This document shows, piece after piece, positions 1 to 11,401 of a DNA stretch of 64,000 nucleotides; the first letter of the stretch is position 1, and each line of letters starts with the position of its first letter. Made by a program: the position numbers and the translations under genes. The notes under the pieces were generated by a model, which saw only the letters and a program-made list of their open reading frames with translations, searched no databases and was not told the DNA's origin. Origin of the DNA: Harmothoe impar (taxonomy: Eukaryota > Annelida > Polychaeta > Phyllodocida > Polynoidae); contig OX381721.1 in assembly GCA_947462335.1 (NCBI GenBank), positions 6,262,001 through 6,326,000 of the forward strand, in the 5' to 3' direction.

Positions 1-334
1 TCTACCATTATTGTACAAGACATGGCTTCAACCTAAATCAATTAACTGTATTTCACCATACTGGATCACAGATATTCACAGTAAAAGTGGTTGACTTTAA
101 GGTGCACTGAACCCATGACGTTGTTTGCGTACGAAAATTGGCAAGGTTAGTTCCTCAACTCAGTGCGCCTTTAACACTGCCTCACTGTTAGCACATTTAT
201 GATTATCCACCGTGAAGTTTTACATTGATTCTCTGCATATTCAACAGAATATTTTTATAGTGCATACAAGATGTGTACTGCTACCGTATGACTGGCCCTG
301 TATATATGTCAGGCGCAGAATAGGAACCAGCTCA

Positions 335-390
335 GTTCCGGAATTGCCCATGTACAATTCCGGAACTGCGCAGGGCAATTCCGGAATTGC
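335..390. repeat. GGAATT palindrome cluster
   Basis: GTTCCGGAATTG at 335-346 is followed by its exact reverse complement at 355-366. A 16-bp perfect palindrome, GCAATTCCGGAATTGC, lies at 375-390. The rest of the first 900 bases shows nothing I recognise. The cluster could be a paired binding site or just a small foldback; its function is unknown. Confidence 0.6.
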
Positions 391-730
391 TCCCTACTTA
401 CAATGGGCAGTTTCAGAATTCCTAGCTGTTTTACATATAAAACATTTAGATATATTTGTCACTGTTGTTTGAGCATGATGTGCCACACCTTGGAGGTGTA
501 ATAACATTCAATATGAGGTCCCCATATATCCCACACCTCACTGTAGGTGTAAATAAGGTGTGTCCTTAATGTCTATGCTGTGATAAAACAATGGGGGTTC
601 AGTTGCCTGTAACCTAACAAAGAGCTAACTAATACAGTAAAACTTCTTTGCAAATACCTTTTTAATCCTAGCTTTCTGTTTGTGTGGCACACTAACCTAT
701 TTTAAAAGAGTTGTCATTGAGATGTTAAAG

Positions 731-761
731 TTCCGATATTGCGCAAATTCCGATATTGCGC
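731..761. repeat. 14-bp direct repeat
   Basis: TTCCGATATTGCGC occurs twice (731-744 and 748-761), separated by three bases. It is a small tandem-type duplication of unknown role. Confidence 0.7.
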
Positions 762-938
762 GTGACATATATACGGACACTTTTTTCATGCAAGCTATTT
801 TGACTCAGGATTGACAGTGCCGAGGAAGAATTAATGATGTATTAGATTTCTCATTTTGGAAATGTCAGGGAATTCATAGTCAGATCGAGCTAGTATTATG
901 TTCTATTACCAATAATTAAAGGCATGTGTGTTTGTAAG

Positions 939-940
939 TG

Positions 941-982
<42 letters not shown>
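939..982. repeat. (TA)n microsatellite
   Basis: A nearly pure TA dinucleotide run with a single TG interruption. The short open frames around it are products of the repeat. Confidence 0.95.
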
Positions 983-1716
983 AATATAAACATAATGGAA
1001 ATGCTGCATGAACATAAGTAAATGGTACAAAGCCAGATGAGCCAATTGTTTGTGTATGCTTGATGCTAGGGGGTATCTTATTCTCAGTCACTCTTCTTCA
1101 TATTAGGGAATGCTGTACATGTGATTCTGCCATGTATGAAATGATGATGGAAAACATGGAGGTCTTCTTTATCGGGGATGGTATTTTTGCCTTTGCTTTG
1201 TATCATATTCCAATTACTGTTGTGAAGTAGTACAGGAAGGTCTTTCAGAACGAATTTGTCAGTCGTCATATCACGATATTCTTCAATATTGCAATATTTG
1301 CAATTGACGAGAGTATTTGTATCGGGCAAAAGGTGGTATTTACTATAGATTTCAACAGAAATATTAGTGAAATACTTTTTACTAGTGGTCGCCAAATATT
1401 AAGGCCCCCGGAGACATGAGACCAAATTGCAGTGACCTGCCTGCTCATATTTTACTGGAATTGGTCAGAATGTAGACTGAGCAGGAAAGTTTCAATATAG
1501 GATCCACAACAAGAGTGGGTTGGTCTTTTAGCTTCGCATTAGCCAGCGATCTAGCTAATCATTCCATGCATGGGGAGTGTGTGGCGATCATGATGAAATT
1601 CAATGCCATTATACGGCTCTGCCACCTGAAAAAATGTGCTATTTCTCTTGATCCTGGCTAATAATTGGCTGAACAACTAAGTCATGTCCACTACCTTGCA
1701 CTAGGCTACTGCTTTT

Positions 1717-1758
1717 GACCAGTGATATATAATTTTTGACCAGTGATATATAATTTTT
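1717..1758. repeat. perfect 21-bp tandem duplication
   Basis: Two exact adjacent copies of a 21-bp unit that starts GACCAGTGATATATA and ends in five T residues. This is a recent slippage-type duplication. Nothing else is recognised from 990 to 2690, including an unremarkable 103-codon open frame on the minus strand (1084-1395) that has no ATG near its start. Confidence 0.85.
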
Positions 1759-2694
1759 CATGTTATGAAAGCAAATATTGGCTTTGGAATCTTATTTTGG
1801 CTGTTGGTTTGAAGACAATAAAACTAAACAAATGAGCATCGTTAGCAGCTGGCTCTGAGGGATTACTCCCGAAGTCATCCAGACATGTTTCAATCGGTTC
1901 AACTTAATTAAAGCCAGGTGCGTTTAGTCTGGCAGTTTAATTGCGTGAGCAATAAATTAAAGCGGGATAACATTAAATGCTTGATTATGGTTTGAATGAG
2001 ATTAGTGATGGTCCGGCGGTTCCAACTTGCAGTCAGTGGAGACCTACACCGCATGAATGCAAAACTCGGACTGCTGAAAGTCAAAATTTAAGCATATTTA
2101 ATTCCAGCCAATGCCTCTTAAAGCAGCTTATATGTCATTATGACTTTTACAGGACATGTACATTTGATTAAGTCAAGCTGGTTAAATAGTGATTTTAAAC
2201 CATTAAAGGTTTTGCTTAAATGTCAATGTTCATGCAGTGCTATGCAGTGACTACAACATGGCCTGAGCCTTCAAAGTATGATTCGCTATATAAACTGCAG
2301 TCTTCTCCCGTGACATATATAGCCGGACCATCTGTATTTAATACATAGTCACAACTTCGACATCCGAACTGATAAGGGATCAAGTTGAGGAAAGCAATAT
2401 GCATGTGCAATGTCGAGATTGAGCCATCTAAATGCCCTCTTCTTGATGAAGTCATAGGCATAAATTATTTTTTTTATTTGTAGAAATTCATCTTTTTTTG
2501 GTGAATCTCCTTGTTCAATGTTAACAGTTGACAGCAATAATTTTTGTGGTTGACCCCCCCCCCCAAAAAAAAAAGAATTTTATTTTTAAAAAGATCACAT
2601 TTTGAGAAATTGCTTGCACGGTCCTGAAAAGTGAAAAAATAAATTCATATAAAATGTTTGTTTTTTTTACGACCCTTGACGGCCACCATAGCTC

Positions 2695-2875
2695 GTGGAC
2701 CCAGTCTGCAGATACCTGCCCCCCCCCCACTGTTTGTACAGCACGGTCTGGCAACAATCTGACACCAAGTTTCCCACTGAGATATCTCTGTCTACACACA
2801 GCCTCATGGTAACAGGGACGGTGGTCCACCACAGCCTTGTCAATCAGGTTGTAGGTCTAATTTGGGGTTCCTACT
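2695..2875 (+). repeat. dispersed repeat R1, copy 1
   Basis: It shares CCAGTCTGCAGATA, a poly-C run, CACTGTTTGTACAGCAC and CCACCACAGCCTTGTCAATC in the same order with the copy at 8.59 kb. More diverged copies lie at 7.3 and 8.1 kb. No terminal inverted repeats or coding capacity are visible, so the class is unknown. Confidence 0.7.
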
Positions 2876-3223
2876 GACTTCTAAAAGGTACTACGGCCAT
2901 AGATAGCTTTGACGAAACTGTCAATCATAATCGGTCTATGGGTTGATAAAACAAGAATTATATGAACAAAGGCAAAGATTTGTTTTGTGGGAGGGAGGGC
3001 GTTTGCACAACCAAGTGAAATTCCATCAGTCCTTCCTTCCCGTGATTGTATACTGGAGTGTGTAGGTAACTGTTCCTGAGCTTTTTTTGATTGGAGAGAA
3101 GTGTAATACACACCCGCGCTTATTTATACTGGAAAAAGAAAGAGTTTATACAACTTGGAAAATATCCTTTTCCAGTACTTGATCAATAAATCAATACCTC
3201 ATATAAGGGGTGTAGATGGGGGG

Positions 3224-3425
3224 GTCCCCATGTCGCATGTCGATTTTAAGAAAAGGCCATGTCGCATGTCCATGTCGCTTAATAATCCCCATGTCGCATG
3301 TCGTTTTTAAGAATTGATCATGTCCCCTGTCACTAATCTTTCAAACCTCATGTCACATGTCACTAAGCCTTATGTCTCATGTCGATTTTAAGAAATGGCC
3401 ATGTCGCCGTGTCGAATTTAGTCAT
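3224..3425. repeat. CATGTCGCATGTC degenerate tandem repeat
   Basis: About six degenerate copies of CATGTCGCATGTC, alternating with TTTTAAGAA or CACTAA spacers. The decayed copy at 45.12 kb keeps the same order. The pattern fits a short-period tandem repeat inside a mobile element, but the class is not identified. Confidence 0.75.
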
Positions 3426-3664
3426 CCATACCCATCATATAAAATTCAATTAAAAGACATCACAGATATCATGATGCAAAAACGTTTTGATAACTTGTAT
3501 CGAGTCTATCGATTAGTCGATTGGTCCTCATATAAAAGAGCATTAAAATGCATTTGTTTAGTAAGGGACACAGCATGTGCTTAGACTTTTAAGGTTTAAG
3601 TTCTAAGGTTTAAGCTTTTAAGGTTTAAGCTTTGAAACGCTATTGCACTCCCTCTATAAAAAAG

Positions 3665-4075
3665 TTAATTTATATTCATGAATTAAACTCTTATCGATCA
3701 TGATCTCTGCTAGTATTGATTATGTTGGAAGTTTGAATAATTAGCTCTAAATGGCTTGTTTCTTGAACAATATCAGGATGCCTCTTTTTTTAAAGTCTTT
3801 AGTAGACTAATTGCTCAGGCTTCATCTTGACTGATTCTGCTTCACTGCTGTAGTCAGGTTCCATACTCATTAAAACCCAGTAAACCATTCAGAGCGACTC
3901 ATCCTGGATTTATTTTTAGCCTGGCCATTTGTCGAATCTAATAATGGGATATTTGATACATTGCCTTGCGATATGAATATTTATTTTACCAAGCTGTATT
4001 ACAATAGTTTACAAGTTCTGTCCACAAAATGTGCACCTCTGTCATACGGCCAGCTCTGTCATTTGAAGCAAGCCA
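3665..4075 (-). repeat. diverged unit, block B copy 1
   Basis: Read on the minus strand, this contains in order AATATTCATAT, TATCAAAT, CCCATTATTAG, GGAACCTGACTACAGCAG, AAGATGAAGCCTGAGCAATT, AGTCTACTAAAG and GAGCTAATTATT. The same co-linear series occurs at 9.6-9.96 kb (minus) and at 27.3, 32.5, 35.1 and 36.1 kb (plus). Stops and length changes in every frame make it non-coding. It could be a regulatory or ncRNA unit, or a very old transposon. The homology is clear; the function is unknown. Confidence 0.7.
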
Positions 4076-4588
4076 TTTAGATGCAAGGTGGATAGTGTTG
4101 AAGGGAAAATTAATGAAGTATCGAATTTCTCATTTCTAAGAGGCCAAGATCATCAGAATGGATGGTTTGTTTGAGTATGCATTATTTTTCGTCGCCAATT
4201 CCCGAATACATGTTTATCTGTCAGTATATATATATGCATACTGATGTAATATGAAATTTACCTACCTTCAATGCCATTCAACTACACTGTAAAAAAATTC
4301 CCTTGAATTCACAGAGAAGCTCAGTTAAATTGGACAGTGCATCTCCGTTTTTTGGTTTACAGTGAAACACTGTAAATTACAGTGGCCCAAGAGGGCCAAA
4401 AAGTGATTTCGAAAAAAAAAGTGATCTTGAAAAAAAAAAAAAAAAAGATTTGAGAAAAGAATTTTTTTTTGAGAAATAAAAAAAAAAAATGGTTGGAAAA
4501 AAATCATTTTGACAAATTGCAAAAACATTAGTTTGAAAAAAAAAAAATTGAAAAAAAAATTGAGAATGGATGCTGTCAACTGTCAACT

Positions 4589-4829
4589 CTGTAAATTGAC
4601 AGTTGACAGCACCCATTTTCAATTCATTTTCAACAGTCCAGATGAAAAATGAAATTCCAAATGGTTGCTGTCAAGTGTCAACTTATTCAGAACAGCTTGT
4701 GACAGCCGAATTCTGTAAATTGACAGTTGACAGCACCCATTTTCAATTTTTTTTCAACAGTCCAGATGAAAAATGAAATTCCAAATGGTTGCTGGCAAGT
4801 GTTAGCTTATTCAGAACAGCTTGTGACAG
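4589..4829. repeat. 124-bp tandem duplication in foldback
   Basis: Two copies offset by exactly 124 bp, each starting CTGTAAATTGACAGTTGACA and ending CAGCTTGTGACAG, with few differences. They form the centre of the surrounding foldback element. Confidence 0.85.
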
Positions 4830-4867
4830 GTATCCTTTGGAGTGAGGCCAACTTCTACACAATACAC

Positions 4868-4922
4868 TGTCTGCCTGTCTGTCTGTCTGCCTGCCTGTCT
4901 GTGTGTTTGTATGTCTGTGTGC
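4868..4922. repeat. CTGT/CTGC microsatellite
   Basis: A degenerate CTGT tetranucleotide repeat. It produces cysteine-rich nonsense frames. Confidence 0.85.
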
Positions 4923-5944
4923 CTTTTCAAAATAAAAATTCAAATTTTTTTTTTATTCAAACAGAATTTTTTCAATTTGTCAAAATGTTTTTTTTTCAAA
5001 CAATTTTTGTTTTAAATTGCTCTCCCGAAAAATCTTTTTCTTTCCAAAAATCTTTTTTTCCCAATTTTTTTTTTTCTCAAAGATCACTTTTTTTTCGAAA
5101 TCACTTTTTGGCCCTCTTGGGCCACTGTAGTAAATCTTGTATATTTTACGGTGAAATTCTGTAATCCATTGCAGTGAAACTCCGTTATTTGTTTTACAGT
5201 GAACCTTTGTTTTCTTGGTAGTTCTATATTTTCCTATCAGGTCGCGGCTCAGTTCCTCAACAGAGTCTTCTGAAGGTTCTAGTTTCTAAAGCAGTATATA
5301 TATGCTAATATGTTGATATTTTTCAATATCTTAACTCACTATAAAGTAGATATACAGATGTAATTTAAATTTGAAATATTCACGATCAATAAAAGATTCA
5401 ATTGTGTGGGACACTAAGCAATACTTTTGATACAATATACACCCTTCTTGTGATATTATGAAAAATATATATTCTCAGCACTGTAGTTGGTGTTCTATAA
5501 CTACAATAATCATGAAGTCCGTGCACAAGATATATCATGGAACAAATATGGATATGGTTGATAATCAAAGTGAACTGTACACTGACATAAGCAGAGAATA
5601 AAACAGGAAAATTCCGTAAAAATTACGGTGACGTCTAAAAACGGAATTCCCTAAAATAAACAGTGACTTACAAAAACTGAATTCCCTTAAAAAGCCTTGG
5701 ATTCCCGGCTCCAATTGATGCCAGTGCTTCTCCATTTTTTCTACGGTATATTTTTTACAGTGTAGATGAGCACATAGTTATGAGTACAGCCATATGTAAA
5801 TTGATAAATGTTCGCTTCTATTCCTGAACAGAAAAAGCGTGAGCTTTTCTTTCAGTTATTTTTGATGTAAATCTGTTTTTTTGTCAAAGATCCTGTATAG
5901 CCACAGAATGCCTACAGAACAACGGTAATGTCTCTTCTACGGGT

Positions 5945-6075
5945 GACCAGTATAGTTCTTGTAAATAAAAAATGGAGTCAACGCTAAAGATTGTCAAATG
6001 GCCTTTGAGGTTCCTCCTTGAAATGTCACCAGGATAATAAATAGAGTGAAAATGGGGGAGTGTGACAGGCCCCAG
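5945..6075 (-). repeat. diverged unit, block A (minus)
   Basis: On the minus strand this reads ATTATCCTGGTGACATTTCA, then GTTGACTCCATTTTTTATTT. The same pairing occurs at 26.05 kb (GGTGACATTTCAAGGAG), at 40.6 kb (GTTGACACCATCTTTTATTC) and at 51.5 kb. Removing the 1.48-kb foldback at 4285-5762 brings this A block to within about 0.4 kb of block B copy 1. That is in the range of plus-strand A-B spacings. From about 6.1 to 7.3 kb I see only an ATA microsatellite at 6688-6700 and one GCATGATGCAT-like fragment near 7090. Confidence 0.55.
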
Positions 6076-7307
6076 AGGTCAGGTAAAGTGTGACCTTTAA
6101 GGAAGTAGCGGGCAACTGGTTGGAAATTCAGACAAATGTCCTTTTAGTGCCATTCTGCCAAGGTGCCCTGTCTTCTGAAGAGGCAGTGTTTGCTAAACCC
6201 TGCTGGACAGTGGCAATGTTCACTTAAAATGGCTCATGTCTGCAGAATGAGTGGTGTTGTATGACCTGATATCCTTCACATTCTGTGCTTTCCAAAACTG
6301 AAATAATTCTTCAAATATTCCAACTAGAACTGATATTACAACTTCTAGAATGCATGCTAATATGCTATGCAAATTAAAGCTTTTGTTATCATTTTCCTTT
6401 ATAAATGCTATTCTATTCTTTTCTAAATATTATCCAAAACTTTGATTTTGGTATCCAGTCCTGCAGAAATCTATCTGAAAATTTTTTAGCATGCAGAGGT
6501 CAGAATGTAAACTGAAAGACGTTGTGGGACAAGGGTTCCGTGTTCAGGATTATTAAAGAATATACACAGAATTTAACACCCTGTCATGCAGCCTGTGATG
6601 AAACTGCTCAGAATCTTAAAAGAGACATAATCATCATTGAGGTTTTTTAAGATTTTGCAGGCTGGCAGGTCTAATTCGATAATAATAATAATAATGTCTA
6701 GCCATTAACTCTTTTCCATCCTCTGTAATTTTAAGTTAATCACAAAGCAATACGTAAGATCGGCCATAATTATTTTCTCCCTCAGTCCTTTGCTAATGGA
6801 ACGACAATTACTTTTGACATTTCAAATACTCAGGCCGTATGATAATATCTTTTGCTCATCTGCATGAAGGTGTTGCACTGGTTTTAGAGGTTATAAAGAA
6901 AACTGCTTTGACGGATCACTCCTGAAGGTATACAAACATGTTCTCAATGGTGGACATTTGATTAGGGCTGGTCATGTGTTGCATCGCTTTTTAACTTCAC
7001 CCCTTTGTGATTGGACGAAAATCATATTAATAGCTTCATTGTGGTTTAACCCTGTACAATGCCTTAATGCATGATCCCCTTGGTCTTCATGATGCATGGA
7101 TGCAGTCCCATAAGGTCATGTAATCATAAACACGCCCAGAGCCATAGTTAGTATTATCCTACGGAGTCGGTATTTGTTATCAACGTACCCCCCCCCCCTC
7201 CACAAAAAAAGAAAACAAAAAAAAGCAAAAAAAACTCAGTTGATCAAACTGACCCCTTTTTTTGTATACATGTATATGTGCCACTCAACATGAGGCAGTA
7301 TGGCAGA

Positions 7308-7415
7308 AAGTGAGAACACTGCCCCAGGAGGCTGCTCATGCAGTCTATGTCTGCCTTGTTTGTACAACACAATCTGACACCAAACCGATACAGGGGTCTG
7401 TTCCAAAACTCTACG
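7308..7415 (+). repeat. dispersed repeat R1, copy 2 (diverged)
   Basis: It keeps GTGAGAACACTGC, TTGTTTGTACAACAC, AATCTGACACCAA and GGTCTGTTCC in R1 order. Divergence from the 8.59-kb copy is substantial. Confidence 0.5.
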
Positions 7416-7499
7416 TAAACCATAGCGCAAAAAGAGCGTATTACAAACAATTATCTTTACCTTTTTTTTTGTTTTTTTTCAAGGGGCGGTTACAAAATA

Positions 7500-7705
7500 T
7501 GAAATTCACGTTGCAAATATTTTTATGTTATGGACATTCTTCAACATAATGGACTCCATTTTAGTGTGCAAAAAATGTGTTAATTGGCCTTAATATGCCT
7601 AAATTTGAAAACCACAGCGTAAGTTTGTCATTTACGCTAATAGTTATGTAAGCTTTTAAACACTAATGTAAAGTAATTACGTTCTATAACATAAATTGTT
7701 ATAGA
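7500..7705. repeat. dispersed repeat R2, copy 1
   Basis: It shares AATTGGCCTTA/AATTAGCCTTA, ACAGCGTA, TTTAAACACT and AGTAATTACGTTC-type motifs with 12.56-12.79 kb in the same order. At the second site it interrupts a tandem array, which suggests a mobile origin. The class is unknown. Confidence 0.55.
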
Positions 7706-7777
7706 CCCCAGTGCCTTTCTGAGATACCTGTTTCTATAGACTCTGCCTTAGGTGCACAGCGAGTGTGGTCTATCGTT

Positions 7778-7920
7778 TATTTCATGTGGAGAAACAACCT
7801 TACTACGCTTAAGTACTAGAATGGTTGTTCTCCACACCCCTGTGAAAAAACTGATGGTCATTCTCCATGGCCTGTTTCTCCACTATGACATCACCAAAAT
7901 AGCTATGAAACCAATATTTG
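7778..7920. repeat. foldback related to 22.6/30.9-kb elements
   Basis: It contains GTGGAGAAAC and its exact reverse complement GTTTCTCCAC, plus an inner pair AGAACAACC-like/GGTTGTTCT around CTTAAGTACTAGAA. The same loop and TATGACATCA occur at 30.86 kb, but the paired motifs there are GGATAC/GTATCC. This is a possible structured or transposon-end sequence. Confidence 0.5.
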
Positions 7921-8104
7921 AATACATATTTTGATGAAATTAATCAAGAATTACAATAAATCAATACAGCGATCCACTCTAATCAGTCTGAACTCCTAGT
8001 TTCTTCACTCGTTTCTTCACTCGTGATCGCATCACACTCTGCTGTATCTCGGGTGGTACCATCCAATGCACCACTCGTGGAGAAACCTGTCATTCAGACG
8101 GATT

Positions 8105-8250
8105 ATTGTGGACCTGGTCTGTTGATACCTCCTGCCATGTTTGTATAGCCAGGTATGGCAACAAACTGACACTGAGTGTCCCATTGAGAAATCTGTTTGT
8201 CTACACAAAGCCTCAGCTGCCCAGCTCGGGTGGTTTACCGTACACTGCCA
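8105..8250 (+). repeat. dispersed repeat R1, copy 3 (diverged)
   Basis: It keeps GTTTGTATAGCCAGG, GCAACAAACTGACACTGAGTG, CATTGAGAAATCTG and GTCTACACA in R1 order. The long antisense frame across it is not conserved in the other copies. Confidence 0.55.
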
Positions 8251-8284
8251 CAAGTTGGTTGCCCTTTTTGTCTGTGTACAGTAG

Positions 8285-8385
8285 ATTCTACTGTAGGTGA
8301 ACAGTCTATTGTAAGTCAACAGTGGAATCTACTGTAAATATACAGGATATTCTACTGTAGATCTACAGTAAAATCAACTGTGTAC
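8285..8385. repeat. TCTACTGTAG/CTACAGT repeat
   Basis: Several direct and inverted copies of TCTACTGTA and TACAGT lie within 100 bp. Similar motifs form the arms of the foldback at 49.57 kb, so this may be a decayed relative. Confidence 0.6.
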
Positions 8386-8439
8386 CTTCACTAACTACGC
8401 TATAAAAGACTATAGTTTGACCCCATGGGACCCACCTTC

Positions 8440-8572
8440 TGAGCTGTTACTGCCCTTGGAAACCATTGTAATGTATTCCAACCCTTAAATAATACGCTTT
8501 TACTGTATTTGCAACACATTTATGTCGGATTTAGAATTTGGCAAAAATCGGATATACCCACTTTAAAGGGTT
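8440..8572. repeat. dispersed repeat R3, copy 1
   Basis: It shares GGATTTAGAATTTGGCAAAA, TCGGATATACCCACTTTAA and an upstream TCCAACCC.TAAATAA segment with 16.59-16.73 kb. The last 45 bp are nearly identical. It is followed directly by R1 copy 4. Confidence 0.75.
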
Positions 8573-8588
8573 GGTGCAGATATCAAGT

Positions 8589-8810
8589 GAGAACACTGCT
8601 CATGGCCCCAGTCTGCAGATATCTCCCCTCCCCCCCCCCCCCCCCCACTGTTTGTACAGCACTGTCTGACAACAAACTGACACCGAGTGTGCCACTGAGA
8701 TACCTGTGTGTCTACACACAGGTACATAGCCCGGGTGGTCCACCACAGCCTTGTCAATCAGGTTGTAGAAGGTCTAATGTCTGGTTCCCACTCACTGCTG
8801 GCAGTTCAAA
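8589..8810 (+). repeat. dispersed repeat R1, copy 4
   Basis: The best-preserved partner of the copy at 2.7 kb. It includes the poly-C run, CACTGTTTGTACAGCAC and CCACCACAGCCTTGTCAATC. The 181-codon plus frame across this region mixes R3, R1 and unique sequence and is not credible as a gene. Confidence 0.7.
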
Positions 8811-9604
8811 ATGCCATGGACAGTCTCTGCGAGAACTTTTTCATCCCGCAGGATATTTAGTCCTGTACATTCTCAATGCTGCAGGACCGGCTATATTTCT
8901 GAAGGACTGGATAGCCACATATGATGATCTATGCTTTTTATGTATAAACTGGTATCATCCACTGAAAATACATTATATTTGTAATCATTTATGGCCAAAT
9001 CAGGATAGATACATAGTTTTTCACAGTATGTTGACAAACATATTTCAGCTTTAGGAACCCTACTAAATTATTTTAGTTCAGAATATCTCAACATGTGACT
9101 GGACATTCATTCCTACTACACTTGTGATTCTACTGGATTGGTGCCATTTTATGTGGACATTGCCAGTGTCCTGCATGTTTTCGCAAAGACTGCATGGATG
9201 TGTAAGTTTGATGAGTGTCACTTGTGTCTTATCTAGGGGTCAATAATTGTAGGTATACTAACAAAACAAGGTGGGTGCAAATATATCAACACCTCGTTTG
9301 ATTATCTCAAAATTTGAAAAGAGAGGTTGAAAAATACATGTTTTCGTACATCCATGAAAGATTCGGACAACCCTCTCCTGTCGTTGAGATAGCATGGTGA
9401 GACTGTCTCTGAAGCTACGTGTATGCTAGTTGGATCCGGATTTAAAGTGCATCTCAACACTGAAAGCTTTGTTATAGTCTTGTTAGAGGCACTCACAACT
9501 TTTCAATGGTCTACATGATAAGAATCAAGATCAAATAAACCAAGTTTACCATAGCCTGCATTGTATTGTCTTAAATAGCCATTAATCTTCAAATTAGAAA
9601 GCTA

Positions 9605-9985
9605 TGCATCTTCTAATAAACCTCTATTAGTCATATAATCATCAACATGGGTCTGCTCGCCAATATCAATTATATAAGGAAGTCTGAATAATTAGCTCTT
9701 GATAGCATGTTTCTTATGAATCCCCAGTACCAGATTTAATTCAATTATCTCCTTTATCAGAGCAGTTGCTCAGGCTTCGTCTTAAAAAAAATCTTCTTCA
9801 CTGCTGTAATCAGGTTTCATGCTTATTAATCATTCCCTGGGAGTCATTAAAGTCGGCGGCTCAAAATGAATTTATTTCTAACTGCCTATTTTCTGACTTT
9901 AACAATGGGGGCATTTAATAAACTGCCAGCAAATATGAATGTATTTAGAACCAACAAATGCACAACGTTTTTTCTGTAGCAAAAT
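9605..9985 (-). repeat. diverged unit, block B copy 2
   Basis: The minus strand gives ATTCATATTTGCTGGCAGTT, CCCATTGTTAAAGTCAG, TATGAA/GCATGAAACCTGATTACA, GCAGTGAAGAAGA, AAGCCTGAGCAA, GATAAAGGAGATAATTGAAT and GAGCTAATTATTCAGACTTC. This is the full series of block B cores and one of the best copies. No frame stays open across copies. Confidence 0.75.
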
Positions 9986-10069
9986 TTAGCACTTTTTAAA
10001 TCACATTATTATGTTCCATATTCCCAACTTCTCACTCACTATCCACCTAATCACTTATCATACCATTTA

Positions 10070-10240
10070 TCCTTCTATATCCTTCTTATTTTCCTCTGTC
10101 TTCCTCTGTCCCTCTGTCCCTCTATCTCTCTCACTCTTTGTTTCTTTCTCTTTGCCTCTCACTCTTTGTCTTTCTATGTATGCCTCTTCCCCCCACCCAC
10201 TCTCTGTCACAGTCTCCCCCTCTCTCTGTCCTCCTCTAAC
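10070..10240. repeat. pyrimidine-rich tract
   Basis: A strongly C/T-biased tract rich in TCTCTC and CTCTGTC. It yields a serine, leucine and proline-rich frame that is not a protein. A similar C/T-rich stretch lies at about 13.73-13.95 kb. Confidence 0.8.
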
Positions 10241-10675
10241 ACCATACTAATTGTTGCTGCCACATGTTAACACAGTAGTGTAGAGCCCTGAATGCCTCAC
10301 AATAGGCCTCCATTCAGACCTAGCAGACTGTGGCAGCTGCTGATTTACAGGCAGGACTACTACAGAAGTCACCAGCCAATATAAGCCACAGCCGGCTGAC
10401 CGTGACTATAAAGTAATTACAATCCTTCATCCCTCCCCTTTGTCAGAACAAATCAATCCGCTTCAAAGCACACAGAGACTCTTGTAGAATACGTGCCCAG
10501 ATCAAAGGGAGCGTGATGAATGAAGAAATGCTGTACGGTCCGCGTGGAAGAAATTCGACTTGACAAGGGTTTCCGGCCAAGAAGGAAACGTAAGAATAGT
10601 GTCAAAGGGATCAGAATGTGAATACTTATAGTTTTGGCTGAACAAGAATTCATTGATACTGGAAAGAAAACTTAC

Positions 10676-10747
10676 CTAAGTTCCAAAGTTAGTTTGAAAA
10701 ACAGAACCATTTCTGATCAACAGCTGCTTGTCTAAAGTGTATAGACC
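10676..10747 (-). other. candidate internal exon (minus)
   Basis: On the minus strand, TTCCTGCGCAG precedes and AACTTAG/GTAAGT follows a 72-nt segment. One frame is open until a TAG at the last three bases; it reads G-L-Y-T-L-D-K-Q and so on. The donor matches the consensus well; the polypyrimidine tract is weak. No neighbouring exon is identified, so this may be chance or part of a non-coding transcript. Confidence 0.2.
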
Positions 10748-11401
10748 CTGCGCAGGAATTGAACAAGATATTAACATTTTACACCGATGTATGCCTAAAT
10801 CACAATAAAGTTCATAAAGTAGTTAAATAAGTTTAATTAATTCAACCATCAGATATCCCATGCACTGCGTACACCTGATATACTGCATACACTTGATATT
10901 GCCAAACCCTTTAAACAGCACAAATTTATTTTGATATAAGAGAAGAAGATTAATTCTGAAAATGTAATAGATAAATGCAAACATAGTCATTAAAGAAATA
11001 AGTGGGTAGGAAAAGTAGGATGGCAAAGATGAGTTTTTGGTAACAAGCGTATAGGATAGCAACATTATAAATATGTACTTTACTGGGACGGCTGTATGAA
11101 AAAAATGGGAACTAAAATTGTCCCTGCAATGGGCAAACAGTGTAATCAATATCCGCTGAAAAATGTTGTAATATTAGTTTCATAAATACAAAGTATGAAC
11201 AGGATCCGCAATAACACAGAGTAAAAAAGGTGAGGGATGGAGAGGGGAAACACTTGGGGTGTGTACCAAGAATGCTGGGAGGGTGTGGGTAACTGAACAA
11301 GCAGACAGACCATTCTCAGATCGGGGTGGACTGAGGAATCACTCTCTGAGGGCTCAGGATCTGTAGGAGAGGTTTGATCATTCTGTAACACTCTTTGGCT
11401 A

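Larger units (their letters stand above)
4285..5762. mobile_element. 1.48-kb foldback element, TA target site
   Basis: The ends CACTGTAAAAA and TTTTTTACAGTG are inverted, and each is flanked by TA (4283-4284 and 5763-5764). Inside lies a long inverted repeat whose arms (about 4379-4560 and 4925-5128) both carry the AGTGGCCCAAGAGGGCC motif and its complement with long A or T runs. Between the arms are a 124-bp tandem duplication and a CTGT-rich tract. There is no transposase frame. It is best read as a non-autonomous Tc1/mariner-like element. It has split a minus-strand A-B pair of the diverged unit. Confidence 0.8.

Noticed and set aside
1084..1395. 103-codon minus frame
   Set aside because: It starts at TTG right after a stop, has no ATG near its start, no recognised domain, and a length expected by chance.
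3224..3425. CRISPR-like spacing of CATGTCGCATGTC
   Set aside because: The repeats are degenerate, the spacers are also repetitive, and the window is eukaryotic in character.
4325..5164. Phe-rich frames on both strands
   Set aside because: They come from A/T runs in the inverted repeat of a foldback element.
8509..9054. 181-codon plus frame
   Set aside because: It runs through two unrelated dispersed repeats and a poly-C run. The related repeat copies do not keep the frame.
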